Shown: positions 8,489 through 16,377 of the stretch, one piece after another
Position numbering within the stretch: position 1 is the stretch's first letter
How the letters are laid out: each line of letters opens with the position of its first letter
NCBI GenBank assembly: GCA_964635975.1
Contig: CAZWPO010000024.1
Coordinates: forward strand, 1 to 39,021
From: UBA5314 sp964635975
GTDB taxonomy: Bacteria > Bacillota > Syntrophomonadia > Syntrophomonadales > Syntrophomonadaceae
Reading direction: 5' to 3'
Length of the DNA: 39,021 nt
Made by a program: the position numbers and the translations under genes
Notes under the pieces: model-generated
The model's input: only the letters and a program-made list of their open reading frames with translations
Database searches by the model: none
Told to the model about the DNA's origin: nothing

Positions 8489-9289
8489 TTATACTAGATT
8501 GTCAGGTATGTTGATAAGCCTGGTAGCTGAAGATGGTGGAACAGGACCAAAACCCATCTGGTAAAGGACTTCATCTGGATTGCCTATACATTGTACGGTC
8601 CGATTCAGGTAGACGACCCGATCAGCAAGTTTAGCTATGGAGTGTAAATCGTGTGATACGAGTATAATGGAAAGATCATAATTTTTTCTAAGTTCGGACA
8701 CCATCGTATAGAAGCGCTGCATACCTCTGAAATCAATACCGGAGATGGGTTCGTCAAGTAATAACAGATCGGGTAATGGGTCAAGCGCCAGTGCCAGAAG
8801 AACTCTTTGCAGTTCACCGCCCGAAAGAGCCCCAAGACGGCGGTCAACCAGATGTTCGGCCTGTACGCGAGCGAGAATAGCCGCAGCTTGATTTCTTAGA
8901 TCAGGCGGGGAGAAAAGCCATACCGGGCGTTTGAAATGACTGGCATGGATCAGATCTAAAACACTGACAGGCGAGTTCATATCAAAGTCCAGCCTTTGGG
9001 GAACATAGCCTATGCGGGGCTTACCGCTACGCTGGCCGCTGGCATCAAGGTATTTCAGGGAACCGCTGTGGGGCAGCTCACCTAATATCGCTTTTAAGAG
9101 AGTTGATTTGCCTGAGCCGTTCGGTCCCACCAGCGCTGTGATTTCTCCGCAATGAATATGCAGGTTTACCTTTTCGATAATCGGGCGATTACCCCTTATC
9201 ACCGTGAAATCTTCAACCATCGTGCAGCATAGACCGCACGCTGATCCTCTGGGTGATGAATCGGGGTGATGGCTGAAAGGTTGAGACAT
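8489..9289 (-). CDS. znuC: Zinc ABC transporter ATP-binding protein
   Basis: The 266-residue cytoplasmic ATPase has Walker A GPNGSGKST at 55-63, a Q-loop near YVPQR, the signature LSGGE at 155-159, Walker B LLLLDE at 175-180 and a switch His in VSHDLHS. It powers ZnuB. Its ATG overlaps the znuA stop as TAATG, and AAGGAGG lies about 10 bases upstream inside znuA, so translation is probably coupled. The first 23 residues form an unusual N-terminal extension with a Cys-rich GLCC patch. The usual family start would align near M24, so a later start is possible. Confidence 0.93.
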   Translation of the reverse strand: MSQPFSHHPDSSPRGSACGLCCTMVEDFTVIRGNRPIIEKVNLHIHCGEITALVGPNGSGKSTLLKAILGELPHSGSLKYLDASGQRSGKPRIGYVPQRLDFDMNSPVSVLDLIHASHFKRPVWLFSPPDLRNQAAAILARVQAEHLVDRRLGALSGGELQRVLLALALDPLPDLLLLDEPISGIDFRGMQRFYTMVSELRKNYDLSIILVSHDLHSIAKLADRVVYLNRTVQCIGNPDEVLYQMGFGPVPPSSATRLINIPDNLV

Positions 9290-10185
9290 TACTGTAAGGC
9301 CTCCTTAAGGGTCTGCAAATTCTTTTTCATGATATTGATGTACGCGTCAGCATCGGCAGGTCCGGTGACCGCAGGATCGAGTTCAAATATTTGGGCACCT
9401 GTCTCCCTGGCTATGACCTGGGCAGAGGTGCCAGGGTACTGGGGTTCGGTAAACAATACTCTGGTCCGAGTCGCCCTGATTTTGTCGACGATTTCTCTGA
9501 TATCCTGCGGGGATGGCTCTGAATCAGGCTCTTCCTGAAGCACCGCCACTATGTTTAAATTAAAGTCCCGGGCAAAGTAGGGGAAGGCTTCGTGAAAAGT
9601 CACTATGTTACGGTCGTCTAGGTCAGACAGTCCTTTCTTCATTTCATCTCTGAGGCTCTCCAATTTTGATACATAGGCGTTTTGATTTTGGCGATACAAG
9701 TCAGCCCGAGATGCGTCCAGCGAAGCAAGACCGGCAGTAATGGTCTTTGTTTCTGCGATAGCACCGTCGATGCTTACCCAGATATGGGGATTTTCTTCTC
9801 CATCCGAGTCTTTGAGCAGAAGGAAGCCTTCAGCGGCAGAGATAATTTTAAGATCTGGAAGTTCTTTGACTACTTTGTCCAGAAACGATTCCATACCTGC
9901 ACCGTTGACAATGAAGGCATCAGCACGGTGCAGGGTTTTGAGATCCTCAGGAGTAAGCTGGTAATCATGTAGACATCCGGTGGTAGAGGGAGGGGTCATG
10001 TTGACCAGTTCTACACCGGGGACATCCAGGGTCACGTTTAATGCTGTTACATACAGGGGATAGAAAGATGTAACAACAACAAATGGGCGGCTTGAAGTGC
10101 TGCCGGTAGTATTGGAACTGCCTGATTGGCAGCCAGGTAAGATCAGCATCGACATCAGCAAGACAGAGATGAGCATTCTATTCAT
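9289..10185 (-). CDS. znuA: Zinc-binding lipoprotein of ABC transporter
   Basis: The 298-residue cluster-9 solute-binding protein has a lipobox, LPGC at 16-19, so it is expected to be lipid-anchored on the outer face of the membrane. Candidate metal ligands are H73, H134 (NPHIW), H198 (FHEAF) and an acidic residue near 247 or 270. Three His residues fit zinc better than manganese. The His-rich loop seen in many ZnuA proteins is missing. I prefer ATG 10185 because GGAGG lies 6 bases upstream; the ATG at 10191 touches that site. The start overlaps the end of zur by a few bases. Confidence 0.92.
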   Translation of the reverse strand: MNRMLISVLLMSMLILPGCQSGSSNTTGSTSSRPFVVVTSFYPLYVTALNVTLDVPGVELVNMTPPSTTGCLHDYQLTPEDLKTLHRADAFIVNGAGMESFLDKVVKELPDLKIISAAEGFLLLKDSDGEENPHIWVSIDGAIAETKTITAGLASLDASRADLYRQNQNAYVSKLESLRDEMKKGLSDLDDRNIVTFHEAFPYFARDFNLNIVAVLQEEPDSEPSPQDIREIVDKIRATRTRVLFTEPQYPGTSAQVIARETGAQIFELDPAVTGPADADAYINIMKKNLQTLKEALQ

Positions 10186-10624
10186 TTTCATCCTCCTTAT
10201 TCAAAACGCGGCATTCCCTGCAGTAACCATACAATTCAATATGATGGTCGGTCAGAAAAAAGCCTTCGTCCTTAATGAGCTGGCGGGCAAAGAAATCCAA
10301 CGGGCACTCCTCAATGGGAATCATTTTATTGCACTTCAGACAGATAACATGATGAGAATGAGTATCTCGCCTGAATGAATATTGCAGCCTGTGGTTGATA
10401 GTGCCCTGCTTTACTATCAGCTTATCGGCCAGCATGCGCTCTAAATTACGATAGATCGTAGAGAGGTTGATTCGGAAACTGGAATTATTGAGCTGCCGGT
10501 ATATGTCTTCCGCGCTTAAGGGCGTTTTACTTGCTTCAAGTATAGACAGTATAGCTAAACGGTGGCGAGTAACCTTTTGGCAACGGGATTGCAACTGCTG
10601 CTTTAAACCATCCAAATTTCCCAT
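10178..10624 (-). CDS. zur: Fur-family zinc uptake regulator (Zur-like)
   Basis: The 148-residue repressor has an N-terminal winged helix (about 1-80) and a C-terminal dimerisation domain. Two CxxC pairs, C95/C98 and C135/C138, form the structural zinc site. HSHH near 89-92 and DHHIE near 126-130 supply regulatory ligands. ATG 10624 is chosen since GGAGG lies 5 bases upstream; an upstream in-frame ATG at 10660 would lie inside the palindromic operator. Context with znuACB supports Zur over Fur or PerR, but residues alone do not prove metal choice. Confidence 0.9.
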   Translation of the reverse strand: MGNLDGLKQQLQSRCQKVTRHRLAILSILEASKTPLSAEDIYRQLNNSSFRINLSTIYRNLERMLADKLIVKQGTINHRLQYSFRRDTHSHHVICLKCNKMIPIEECPLDFFARQLIKDEGFFLTDHHIELYGYCRECRVLNKEDENE

Positions 10625-10642
10625 GTATACCTCCAAAACGCA

Positions 10643-10661
10643 AATGCAAATCATTTGCATT
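10643..10661 (-). promoter_or_regulatory. Candidate Zur operator
   Basis: A perfect 8-bp inverted repeat (AATGCAAA at 10643-10650, TTTGCATT at 10654-10661, 3-base spacer) lies just upstream of the zur ribosome binding site. Its size and A/T-rich arms fit a Fur/Zur-type site, implying autoregulation of zur-znuACB. Confidence 0.75.
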
Positions 10662-10927
10662 AATATTTTACCAGATTATTGGACCAACCAGACGTTTATA
10701 TATAAAAATTACTACGGGGGGGTCAAATGGGCACAAAAAGCACTAGCAAGAACTTGGTATACGTAATGGTGAAGCTCGTTTTTAAACCGTTCGAAAATAG
10801 TAATTGATAGCTAACACGTAAACCCATGATAAGATCATTAAATTGTTGTAATTAAATTGAAAATCATTTTAATTACTTTAATACTGGGAAGAATAAAAAC
10901 TAAACATCAAGCATGGGAGGTAAATAA
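10662..10927. other. Intergenic region with AT-rich palindrome
   Basis: These 266 bases between divergent genes hold no convincing gene. AAAATCATTTT at 10860-10870 is a perfect palindrome embedded in an A/T-rich stretch. It could be a Fur/PerR-like site or part of a promoter for the small gene at 10928, but the evidence is weak. Confidence 0.35.
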
Positions 10928-11143
10928 ATGAGGTCAAAGCGAAGGCTTCAGGGTATATTGCAGGAGCTTGAAAAGCTTGATGAAGAGCTCAAAAATTTAG
11001 CCAGCGGCTGTGAATTTACCAAACATCGCCGCTTATGTCTCGAATCCCAGGCCTTGCTGCATACTATTCACAGCAGTCTGGAGAAGGGATTTAACGATAT
11101 TGAGGATAAAGAAACCTATACCAGCATTCTTGACCGGATTTGA
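10928..11143 (+). CDS. Small helical protein of unknown function
   Basis: I do not recognise this 71-residue protein. GGGAGG lies 7 bases before ATG 10928, which supports translation. The sequence is strongly charged and helical, with heptad-like leucines in the first 30 residues (LQGILQELEKLDEELKNL), suggesting a short coiled coil or helical hairpin. It has two Cys residues (C28 and C37) and no signal peptide. It lies 110 bases before the selenoprotein candidate in the same direction and may be co-transcribed. Confidence 0.65.
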   Translation: MRSKRRLQGILQELEKLDEELKNLASGCEFTKHRRLCLESQALLHTIHSSLEKGFNDIEDKETYTSILDRI

Positions 11144-11253
11144 GTTATATCCTTTTGAACTTAATTCCAGAATAATCATTGTTTTAACTAAGGTTTATTG
11201 ATATTATCCAAATATGGCATATAACATTTAGCTGCGAATAAGGAGGAAACATT

Positions 11254-11604
11254 ATGGCTGATAGTAATGAAAAGGTATTGGTCGAGATCCTGCAAGGGAC
11301 TCAGCCCGCAGGTGGTGGTTGAAGCTGCAGCGGCTGCTCGGTAGCCGACAGCTGTGGATCAGCTGCCGATTGGGAGGCGGAGACCCAGAAGTTATCTGAT
11401 CAACTTAAAGCCAGTTTTGGCGATAAAGTAGAGGTTAAACTGGTAGATGTGGATAAAGTCGGGCTGGGAAGCTACCCGGTACTGGCCAGGATTCTGGAAA
11501 TGGGTTATCCGTATCCTATTACCCTGATAAATGGGCAGCCCAAATTTGCGGGCGGAATTCTAGGAGACGATATAAAAACCAGCATTGATGAACTATTAGC
11601 ATAG
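11254..11604 (+). CDS. Candidate selenocysteine-containing thioredoxin-like protein
   Basis: ATG 11254 follows AAGGAGG. The frame continues through an in-frame TGA at 11320-11322 (codon 23) to TAG at 11602-11604, giving 116 residues if TGA is read as Sec. The next gene is a paralog of almost equal length with the same start context and high identity across the whole frame. In the alignment the TGA matches the first Cys of the paralog's CxCxxC motif (UxCxxC here, with one extra Gly before it). The deduced fold is thioredoxin-like: a beta strand, the UxCxxC site, an amphipathic helix, strand KVEVKLVDVD, a helix, a YP-PITLING strand with a probable cis-Pro, strand PKFAGGI and a final helix. A redox role is inferred. 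Conventional annotation would call it broken or start it late. Conservation on both sides of TGA argues against a pseudogene. Confidence 0.8.
11323..11353 (+). promoter_or_regulatory. SECIS-like hairpin just after the in-frame TGA
   Basis: Directly after TGA, AGCTG (11323-11327) can pair with CAGCT (11349-11353), and CGGCT (11331-11335) with AGCCG (11343-11347). This leaves a CAG/A internal loop and a 7-base apical loop starting with G. The Cys paralog lacks the 3' half of this stem. The loop is about 13 bases from TGA, slightly nearer than usual for bacterial SECIS elements. Confidence 0.6.
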
Positions 11605-11636
11605 GTTTTCTCCTCTCATAGAAAGGGAGGAAAATA

Positions 11637-11984
11637 ATGTCTGACAAGATTGAAAAAGTATTAGTTGAAATACTGCAAGGAACTGCTCCCACAGGCGGAT
11701 GCAATTGCAGCGGCTGTTCGGTATCAAATACCTGCGGATCAGCCACTGATTGGGAAGCTGAAACCGAAAAGCTCTCCAGCGAGCTAAAAGAAAAATATGG
11801 CGCAAAAGTAGAAGTTAACTTTGTTGATGTAGATAAAGTAGGTCTGGATAATTACCCGCTTATGGGGCAGGTCTTACAAATGGGTTATCCCTATCCGGTT
11901 ACATTGATAAATGGTGCGCCTAAATTTGCTGGCGGGATCATGAATGAGGATGTTATGAATATAATTAATGAGATTTTAGCCTGA
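11637..11984 (+). CDS. Thioredoxin-like Cys paralog of the selenoprotein
   Basis: The 115-residue protein has CxCxxC at residues 22-27 right after the first predicted strand. It then follows the same strand and helix order as the preceding gene, including the YPYPVTLING segment with a probable cis-Pro. It lacks an export signal, so it should act in the cytoplasm. The CxC/CxxC site suggests thiol-disulfide exchange, metal binding or delivery of reducing power to a partner enzyme. GGGAGG lies upstream of ATG 11637. It lies 32 bases after the UGA copy and is followed by a terminator, so both are likely one transcript. I do not recognise a named family. Confidence 0.85.
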   Translation: MSDKIEKVLVEILQGTAPTGGCNCSGCSVSNTCGSATDWEAETEKLSSELKEKYGAKVEVNFVDVDKVGLDNYPLMGQVLQMGYPYPVTLINGAPKFAGGIMNEDVMNIINEILA

Positions 11985-12029
11985 TTCCTGTGGATAAACG
12001 GTGCCAGTTATGATGTACTGGCTCTTTAG

Positions 12030-12065
12030 ACCTCCACCTACGCCAGGATGTAGAGGAGGTTTTTT
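12030..12065 (+). terminator. Rho-independent terminator after the thioredoxin-like pair
   Basis: ACCTCC at 12030-12035 pairs with GGAGGT at 12055-12060, with further inner pairs CTAC/GTAG, followed by TTTTT. A small GCCAGT/ACTGGC hairpin lies just upstream. Confidence 0.85.
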
Positions 12066-12135
12066 CTTTGTCGGCTATAAAGTTAAGTAAAAAACCAGCC
12101 CGGAAGAATAGTTATTGAAAGAGGTCAATATTTGC

Positions 12136-13479
12136 ATGGGCACAGATAAAAAAGAGAAGAAAATACCAAATATGAAATACCTGCTGTTGACTTACGGCTG
12201 CCAGATGAATGTGAGGGATTCTGAAACCATAGCCGGCCTTTTGGAAGCGGCCGGCTATAGCGAAGGCACCGGCTCAAAGAATGTCGGGCTGATAGTTATG
12301 AATACCTGCGGAGTAAGACATTCTGCTGAGAATAAAGTTTTTGGGAAGCTTGGAGAACTAAAAAATTTGAAACGCAGCCAGCCAGACCTGTTGATAGCAG
12401 TAGGTGGATGCATGGCACAGATTCCTGAGGCCAGGCAGACGCTGAAAAAACTTGGTGTTGATGTGATTTTTGGCACCCATAATATTCACGAATTGCCTAT
12501 GTTGATTGAAGAGGCTCTAACTGGACAAAAAGCCGTATCAAGCATATATGATATCGAAGGCGAAGTCAGGGAGAATCTACCAGTAGTTCGCAAGCCGGGA
12601 CTAAGCGCTTTCGTAAACATCATGTATGGTTGTAATAATTACTGCAGTTATTGTATAGTGCCGTTTACCAGGGGCCGGGAGAGAAGCCGCCAGCCGCATG
12701 ACATCATGGCGGAGATATATCATCTTCGCGATCAGGGTTATAAAGAAGTGACTCTGCTGGGCCAAAACGTAAATTCCTATGGACGCGGACTTGAAAAAAA
12801 TGTGGATTTTGCCGATTTGTTGGAACTGGTCAACCATGTGGCGGGAATCGAAAGGATTCGTTTCACCACTTCACATCCTAAAGATATGTCTGAGAAACTT
12901 ATCGATGCTATTGCTGTCCTGGATAAAGTTTGCGAGCATGTGCATGTGCCTTTGCAGGCAGGAAGCAATTCGATTCTTGAAAAGATGAACCGGGCGTATA
13001 CCCGAGAGCATTATCTGGAATTGACCAATCGCATCAGGGAACGTATCCCCGGGGTGGCTATCACTACAGATCTTATAGTTGGCTTTCCGGGAGAAACAGA
13101 TAACGACTTTTTAGACACACTGGATATGGTGGAAAAAGTCCGTTTTGATGCGGCCTTTACATTTATGTATTCGCCCCGGAGCGGGACCAAAGCTGCTCAA
13201 ATGCAAGAACACCTTGAGCTGGATGAAAAAAGAAAACGCCTGCTCAAATTAAACGATGTCCAATACCAGATCGCTACTGAGATCAACCGTCAACTCGAGG
13301 GTCAGGTCCAGGAGATTCTGGTAGAAGGGCCCAGCAAGACCAATCCTGAAAAATTAACCGGGCGAACGAGAACCAACCGGATCGTGATATTTTCAGCCCC
13401 CAGTGATTTAACTGGGAAAGTAATAAATGTTAGAATTACAGAAGCGAGGACCTTCTCCATGTTTGGAGAATTGATTTAG
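12136..13479 (+). CDS. miaB: tRNA-2-methylthio-N6-dimethylallyladenosine synthase MiaB
   Basis: The protein is a radical-SAM methylthiotransferase that converts i6A37 to ms2i6A37 in tRNAs, acting after MiaA. The N-terminal UPF0004 domain has three Cys for the auxiliary [4Fe-4S] cluster (YGCQMN, NTCGVR, GGCMAQ). The radical-SAM domain has CNNYCSYC, and the C-terminal part (about 385-445) is a TRAM domain. It has about 447 residues from ATG 12136, the usual size. AGAGGT lies 11 bases before this ATG, a little far; a TTG at 12115 is an alternative start adding seven residues. It is followed by the ricA-like gene with a 17-base gap, as in Bacillus, and miaA is further down the window. Confidence 0.96.
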   Translation: MGTDKKEKKIPNMKYLLLTYGCQMNVRDSETIAGLLEAAGYSEGTGSKNVGLIVMNTCGVRHSAENKVFGKLGELKNLKRSQPDLLIAVGGCMAQIPEARQTLKKLGVDVIFGTHNIHELPMLIEEALTGQKAVSSIYDIEGEVRENLPVVRKPGLSAFVNIMYGCNNYCSYCIVPFTRGRERSRQPHDIMAEIYHLRDQGYKEVTLLGQNVNSYGRGLEKNVDFADLLELVNHVAGIERIRFTTSHPKDMSEKLIDAIAVLDKVCEHVHVPLQAGSNSILEKMNRAYTREHYLELTNRIRERIPGVAITTDLIVGFPGETDNDFLDTLDMVEKVRFDAAFTFMYSPRSGTKAAQMQEHLELDEKRKRLLKLNDVQYQIATEINRQLEGQVQEILVEGPSKTNPEKLTGRTRTNRIVIFSAPSDLTGKVINVRITEARTFSMFGELI

Positions 13480-13496
13480 ATTAAGGAGGAAATACA

Positions 13497-13880
13497 ATGA
13501 CAACAGAGGAAATCGTAAAAATGGCATATGAACTGGGTTTGGCTATCGCCCAGTCAGAAGCAGTCGAAGGCATCAAGGCAGCTCAGAACCGATTGATGAT
13601 GGATAAGACAGCCTATGATCTGATGATGCGCTACCAGGATGCTCGTACACAGATGCAGCATAAGATCGAAGACAGCCTTTTTATCAGCGAAGCCGAAGAA
13701 AACCATCTGAACATAATGGAGCAACAGCTTCAAGCCAATGATGTGGTCAAGGAGCTGATAGATGCGCAGGATAAGCTTGATAATCTGATGCAGGCCGTAT
13801 ACTTTACAATAAACCAGACCCTAACAGGGGATTCCTGTGGATCTGATTGCACTTCCTGTTGTGGTGGATGCAACTCCTAG
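13497..13880 (+). CDS. ricA: YlbF/YmcA (RicA-like) family protein with Cys-rich tail
   Basis: The 127-residue helical protein belongs to the YlbF/YmcA family. In Bacillus, YmcA (RicA), YlbF and YaaT form the Ric complex, which carries [4Fe-4S] clusters and influences RNase Y-dependent mRNA maturation. The gene directly downstream of miaB in B. subtilis is ymcA, so synteny supports RicA. Residues about 1-107 form the helical family domain. The last 17 residues have six Cys (SCGSDCTSCCGGCNS), which could ligate an Fe-S cluster or metal. AAGGAGG precedes ATG 13497. The symbol rests mainly on synteny, since family members are hard to tell apart. Confidence 0.8.
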   Translation: MTTEEIVKMAYELGLAIAQSEAVEGIKAAQNRLMMDKTAYDLMMRYQDARTQMQHKIEDSLFISEAEENHLNIMEQQLQANDVVKELIDAQDKLDNLMQAVYFTINQTLTGDSCGSDCTSCCGGCNS

Positions 13881-13888
13881 TTGAATAC

Positions 13889-13913
13889 ACGAGGAGAGTT
13901 CCACTCTCCTCGT
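13889..13913. terminator. Perfect hairpin between convergent ricA-like and cadA genes
   Basis: A 10-bp perfect stem (13889-13898 with 13904-13913) has a 5-base loop. It lacks a T run directly after it on either strand, so it may be a weak terminator or RNA-stabilising hairpin shared by the convergent genes. Confidence 0.5.
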
Positions 13914-14002
13914 CAGATCGTCAAAAAAACCGAACGCTGTTGACTTATGTTTTCTATCTTAGATTACCTCTACCAGTAACGAAAAAATTAGAAAAAGTCG
14001 AC

Positions 14003-16354
14003 TCAATTATTTTTTAGCAAACGCAAGCCGTTCAGGGTTACGATGAGAGATGTGCCCATATCGCCAAAGACAGCCAACCAAAGGGTCAGCCATCCGGGAA
14101 TCACGAGCAGCAGGATAGCGGCTTTAAAGATAAGAGAAAACGCGATGTTCTGCTTGATAGTTCTCAGGGTTCTACGGCCTAATTGAACAGTGAAAGACAG
14201 TTTGGAAAGGTCGTCAGCCATCAATGTTATATCAGCAGTCTCGAGTGCCGCATCAGTGCCAGCAACTCCCATGGCAATACCTAGACTGGACGCCGCAAGA
14301 GCAGGTGCATCATTAATACCGTCGCCAACCATGCCTGCTTTTCCAAAGCGAGCCATCAATGCCCGGATAGCTGAAACTTTCTCCTCGGGAAGCAAGCCTG
14401 CCTGGAACTCATCAACCCCGGCGTGCCTTGCGATTACAGCAGCAACCCTGGGATTGTCCCCGGTCAGCATAACTGTCTTTTCAATGCCCAGGCATTTTAA
14501 GCTCTGTACTGCTTCCCGGGCGTGGGGGCGAAGCTGATCGGATACTGCCAGAATGCCCAGAATCTTCTCGCTATCAGCCAGCAATATTATGGTATTGCCA
14601 TGCTCCTCAAGCAAGTCGCACCTGTCTTTCACCAAATTTATCTCATAACCCTGCTCAAGCAGCAGCCTGGGATTTCCTATCAGGTACTCACTGTTCTCGA
14701 TTAGAGCGCGCGCGCCCATACCACTGATAGCCTGAAAGTTTTCTACCGGGTAAAAGTCCAGTCCCTGGCTTCGGCTGTGTTCTACTATACTTTTGGCCAG
14801 GGGGTGCTCGGAACGGAGTTCAACCGAGGCGGCTATCTTGAGAACCATCTCCTCCTGGCCCGGCAGGATCGAATGAATATGGGTGACCCGGGGCCGACCC
14901 AGCGTGAGCGTACCGGTCTTATCGAATACTATCACTGAGAGCTGCCCGCTTAATTCAAGGGGAGCTCCTCCTTTTATAAGTACTCCTTGACGGGCGGCGC
15001 TGCCGATAGCTGAAACGATGGATACCGGTGTTGAGATCACAAGGGCACAGGGACAGGCTACCAGGAGCATGCCCAGCGCTTGATAAAACCAGTGCTCGAA
15101 TGCTTGATGGAAGAATAAGCTGGGGATGACTGCCACAAGAACTGCTGATGCGATGACGATGGGGGTATAATACCGGGAAAATCGGTCCACCAATTGCTGG
15201 GATGGCGCTTTTTCCCCCTGGGCTTCTTCTACCAGATGGATTATTTTTTGGATAGTGGAGTCTGAAGAACTCTTTTCCACCAGGAATTCTATTGACCCAT
15301 ACGTATTTAGAGTGCCAGCGAATACTCGGTCCCCAGTATCTTTATCAACTGGGGCCGATTCGCCGGTGATAGGAGACTGGTCGATCGAGGTTGTGCCTTT
15401 GACGATGATCCCGTCCATGGGGATGCGTTCTCCAGGATGGACGATTACGGTATCACCGACCATGATGTCTCTGGAGGCTATCAAAGATTCCTGGCCGTTC
15501 CTCCTTACCAGGGCATGATCAGGGCTCAAGTCCATGAGGCTGCGTATCGATTTCCTGGTTTTGTCCATGGTATATGCCTGTAGGGCATTGCCGAGGGAAA
15601 AGAGCAGGACCACCACCGCGCCTTCCTGCCACTGCCCGATAGCCATGGCTCCAAAGGCAGCCAGGGTCATCAGCACATTCATATCTAACTCTCGGGCGCC
15701 CAGGAGGACCGCTATTCCTGCCCGCGCGGGAAGATACGCTCCGGTCAATATGCCTAGGACGTAAGCGTTTTTTACGTAGATAAGAGGCGCCTCACAAACC
15801 TGCAGCAAGATGGCCAGAGCTAAAAAGCCAGCGCTGAAAAAGGTGGACAGAGCATATTTATTGTTGAGCCAGAAGGGGGAAGAATGATACTCGTCAGTTG
15901 GATCGCTTTCAGACCAGGCATGATATCCCATGTTCCTGGCGGCAGAGATGATTTCCGGGAGGGGATTTTGATGTATCACCTGCATTTTTGCAGCTCCGTA
16001 GTTTACGTTGACCGATTCGACTCCGGGTAGCATGGATATTCGTTTTTCCAGCTTGGCAGCACAATCTGCGCAGTCCAGGCCTTCCAGACGGAGTATGCTT
16101 TGATGTGTTGCCCCATCATCGCCGGTTGCTTTTTTTAAAAATCCCAGTTCGTCCAGGTATGAGTCGATGCTTTTTGAATCCAATAGAATTGGATTGAAGT
16201 ATATCTCAAGATTTTTACCGTATGCATCCCAAGATACATCAGTGATTCCCGGCATGGATGACAGGGCGTCCAAAACAGCTTTATAGTCATTTTGAGCCAG
16301 GTCCGGCAAAATAAGCATCATTTTTTCCCGTTGTTCATCCAGGCGAATAATCAT
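14003..16354 (-). CDS. cadA: Heavy-metal-translocating P1B-type ATPase (Zn/Cd/Pb type)
   Basis: The 783-residue membrane pump exports divalent soft metals using ATP. A CxxC metal-binding domain is at about 86-146 (C95 and C98 in LDCADC). A preceding HMA-like fold at about 12-72 lacks CxxC. The actuator motif TGES is at 330-333, the transmembrane CPC at 434-436, the phosphorylation motif DKTGT at 478-482, an SEHPLAKS loop, and GDGINDAPAL near the hinge. CPC with a downstream DxG (AVFGDMGTSL) near the C terminus is typical of Zn/Cd/Pb pumps, not copper pumps. Its start at 16354 lies 23 bases after the cadC stop, so they are an operon controlled from the cadC operator. Confidence 0.93.
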   Translation of the reverse strand: MIIRLDEQREKMMLILPDLAQNDYKAVLDALSSMPGITDVSWDAYGKNLEIYFNPILLDSKSIDSYLDELGFLKKATGDDGATHQSILRLEGLDCADCAAKLEKRISMLPGVESVNVNYGAAKMQVIHQNPLPEIISAARNMGYHAWSESDPTDEYHSSPFWLNNKYALSTFFSAGFLALAILLQVCEAPLIYVKNAYVLGILTGAYLPARAGIAVLLGARELDMNVLMTLAAFGAMAIGQWQEGAVVVLLFSLGNALQAYTMDKTRKSIRSLMDLSPDHALVRRNGQESLIASRDIMVGDTVIVHPGERIPMDGIIVKGTTSIDQSPITGESAPVDKDTGDRVFAGTLNTYGSIEFLVEKSSSDSTIQKIIHLVEEAQGEKAPSQQLVDRFSRYYTPIVIASAVLVAVIPSLFFHQAFEHWFYQALGMLLVACPCALVISTPVSIVSAIGSAARQGVLIKGGAPLELSGQLSVIVFDKTGTLTLGRPRVTHIHSILPGQEEMVLKIAASVELRSEHPLAKSIVEHSRSQGLDFYPVENFQAISGMGARALIENSEYLIGNPRLLLEQGYEINLVKDRCDLLEEHGNTIILLADSEKILGILAVSDQLRPHAREAVQSLKCLGIEKTVMLTGDNPRVAAVIARHAGVDEFQAGLLPEEKVSAIRALMARFGKAGMVGDGINDAPALAASSLGIAMGVAGTDAALETADITLMADDLSKLSFTVQLGRRTLRTIKQNIAFSLIFKAAILLLVIPGWLTLWLAVFGDMGTSLIVTLNGLRLLKNN

Positions 16355-16377
16355 TGTTTTAATGATCCTTTCTCATC

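Noticed and set aside
11254..11322. Treating the thioredoxin-like gene with TGA as a pseudogene
   Set aside because: The frame has a single TGA, full conservation on both sides, a good ribosome binding site and a Cys paralog at the same position; a decayed gene would be expected to show further damage.
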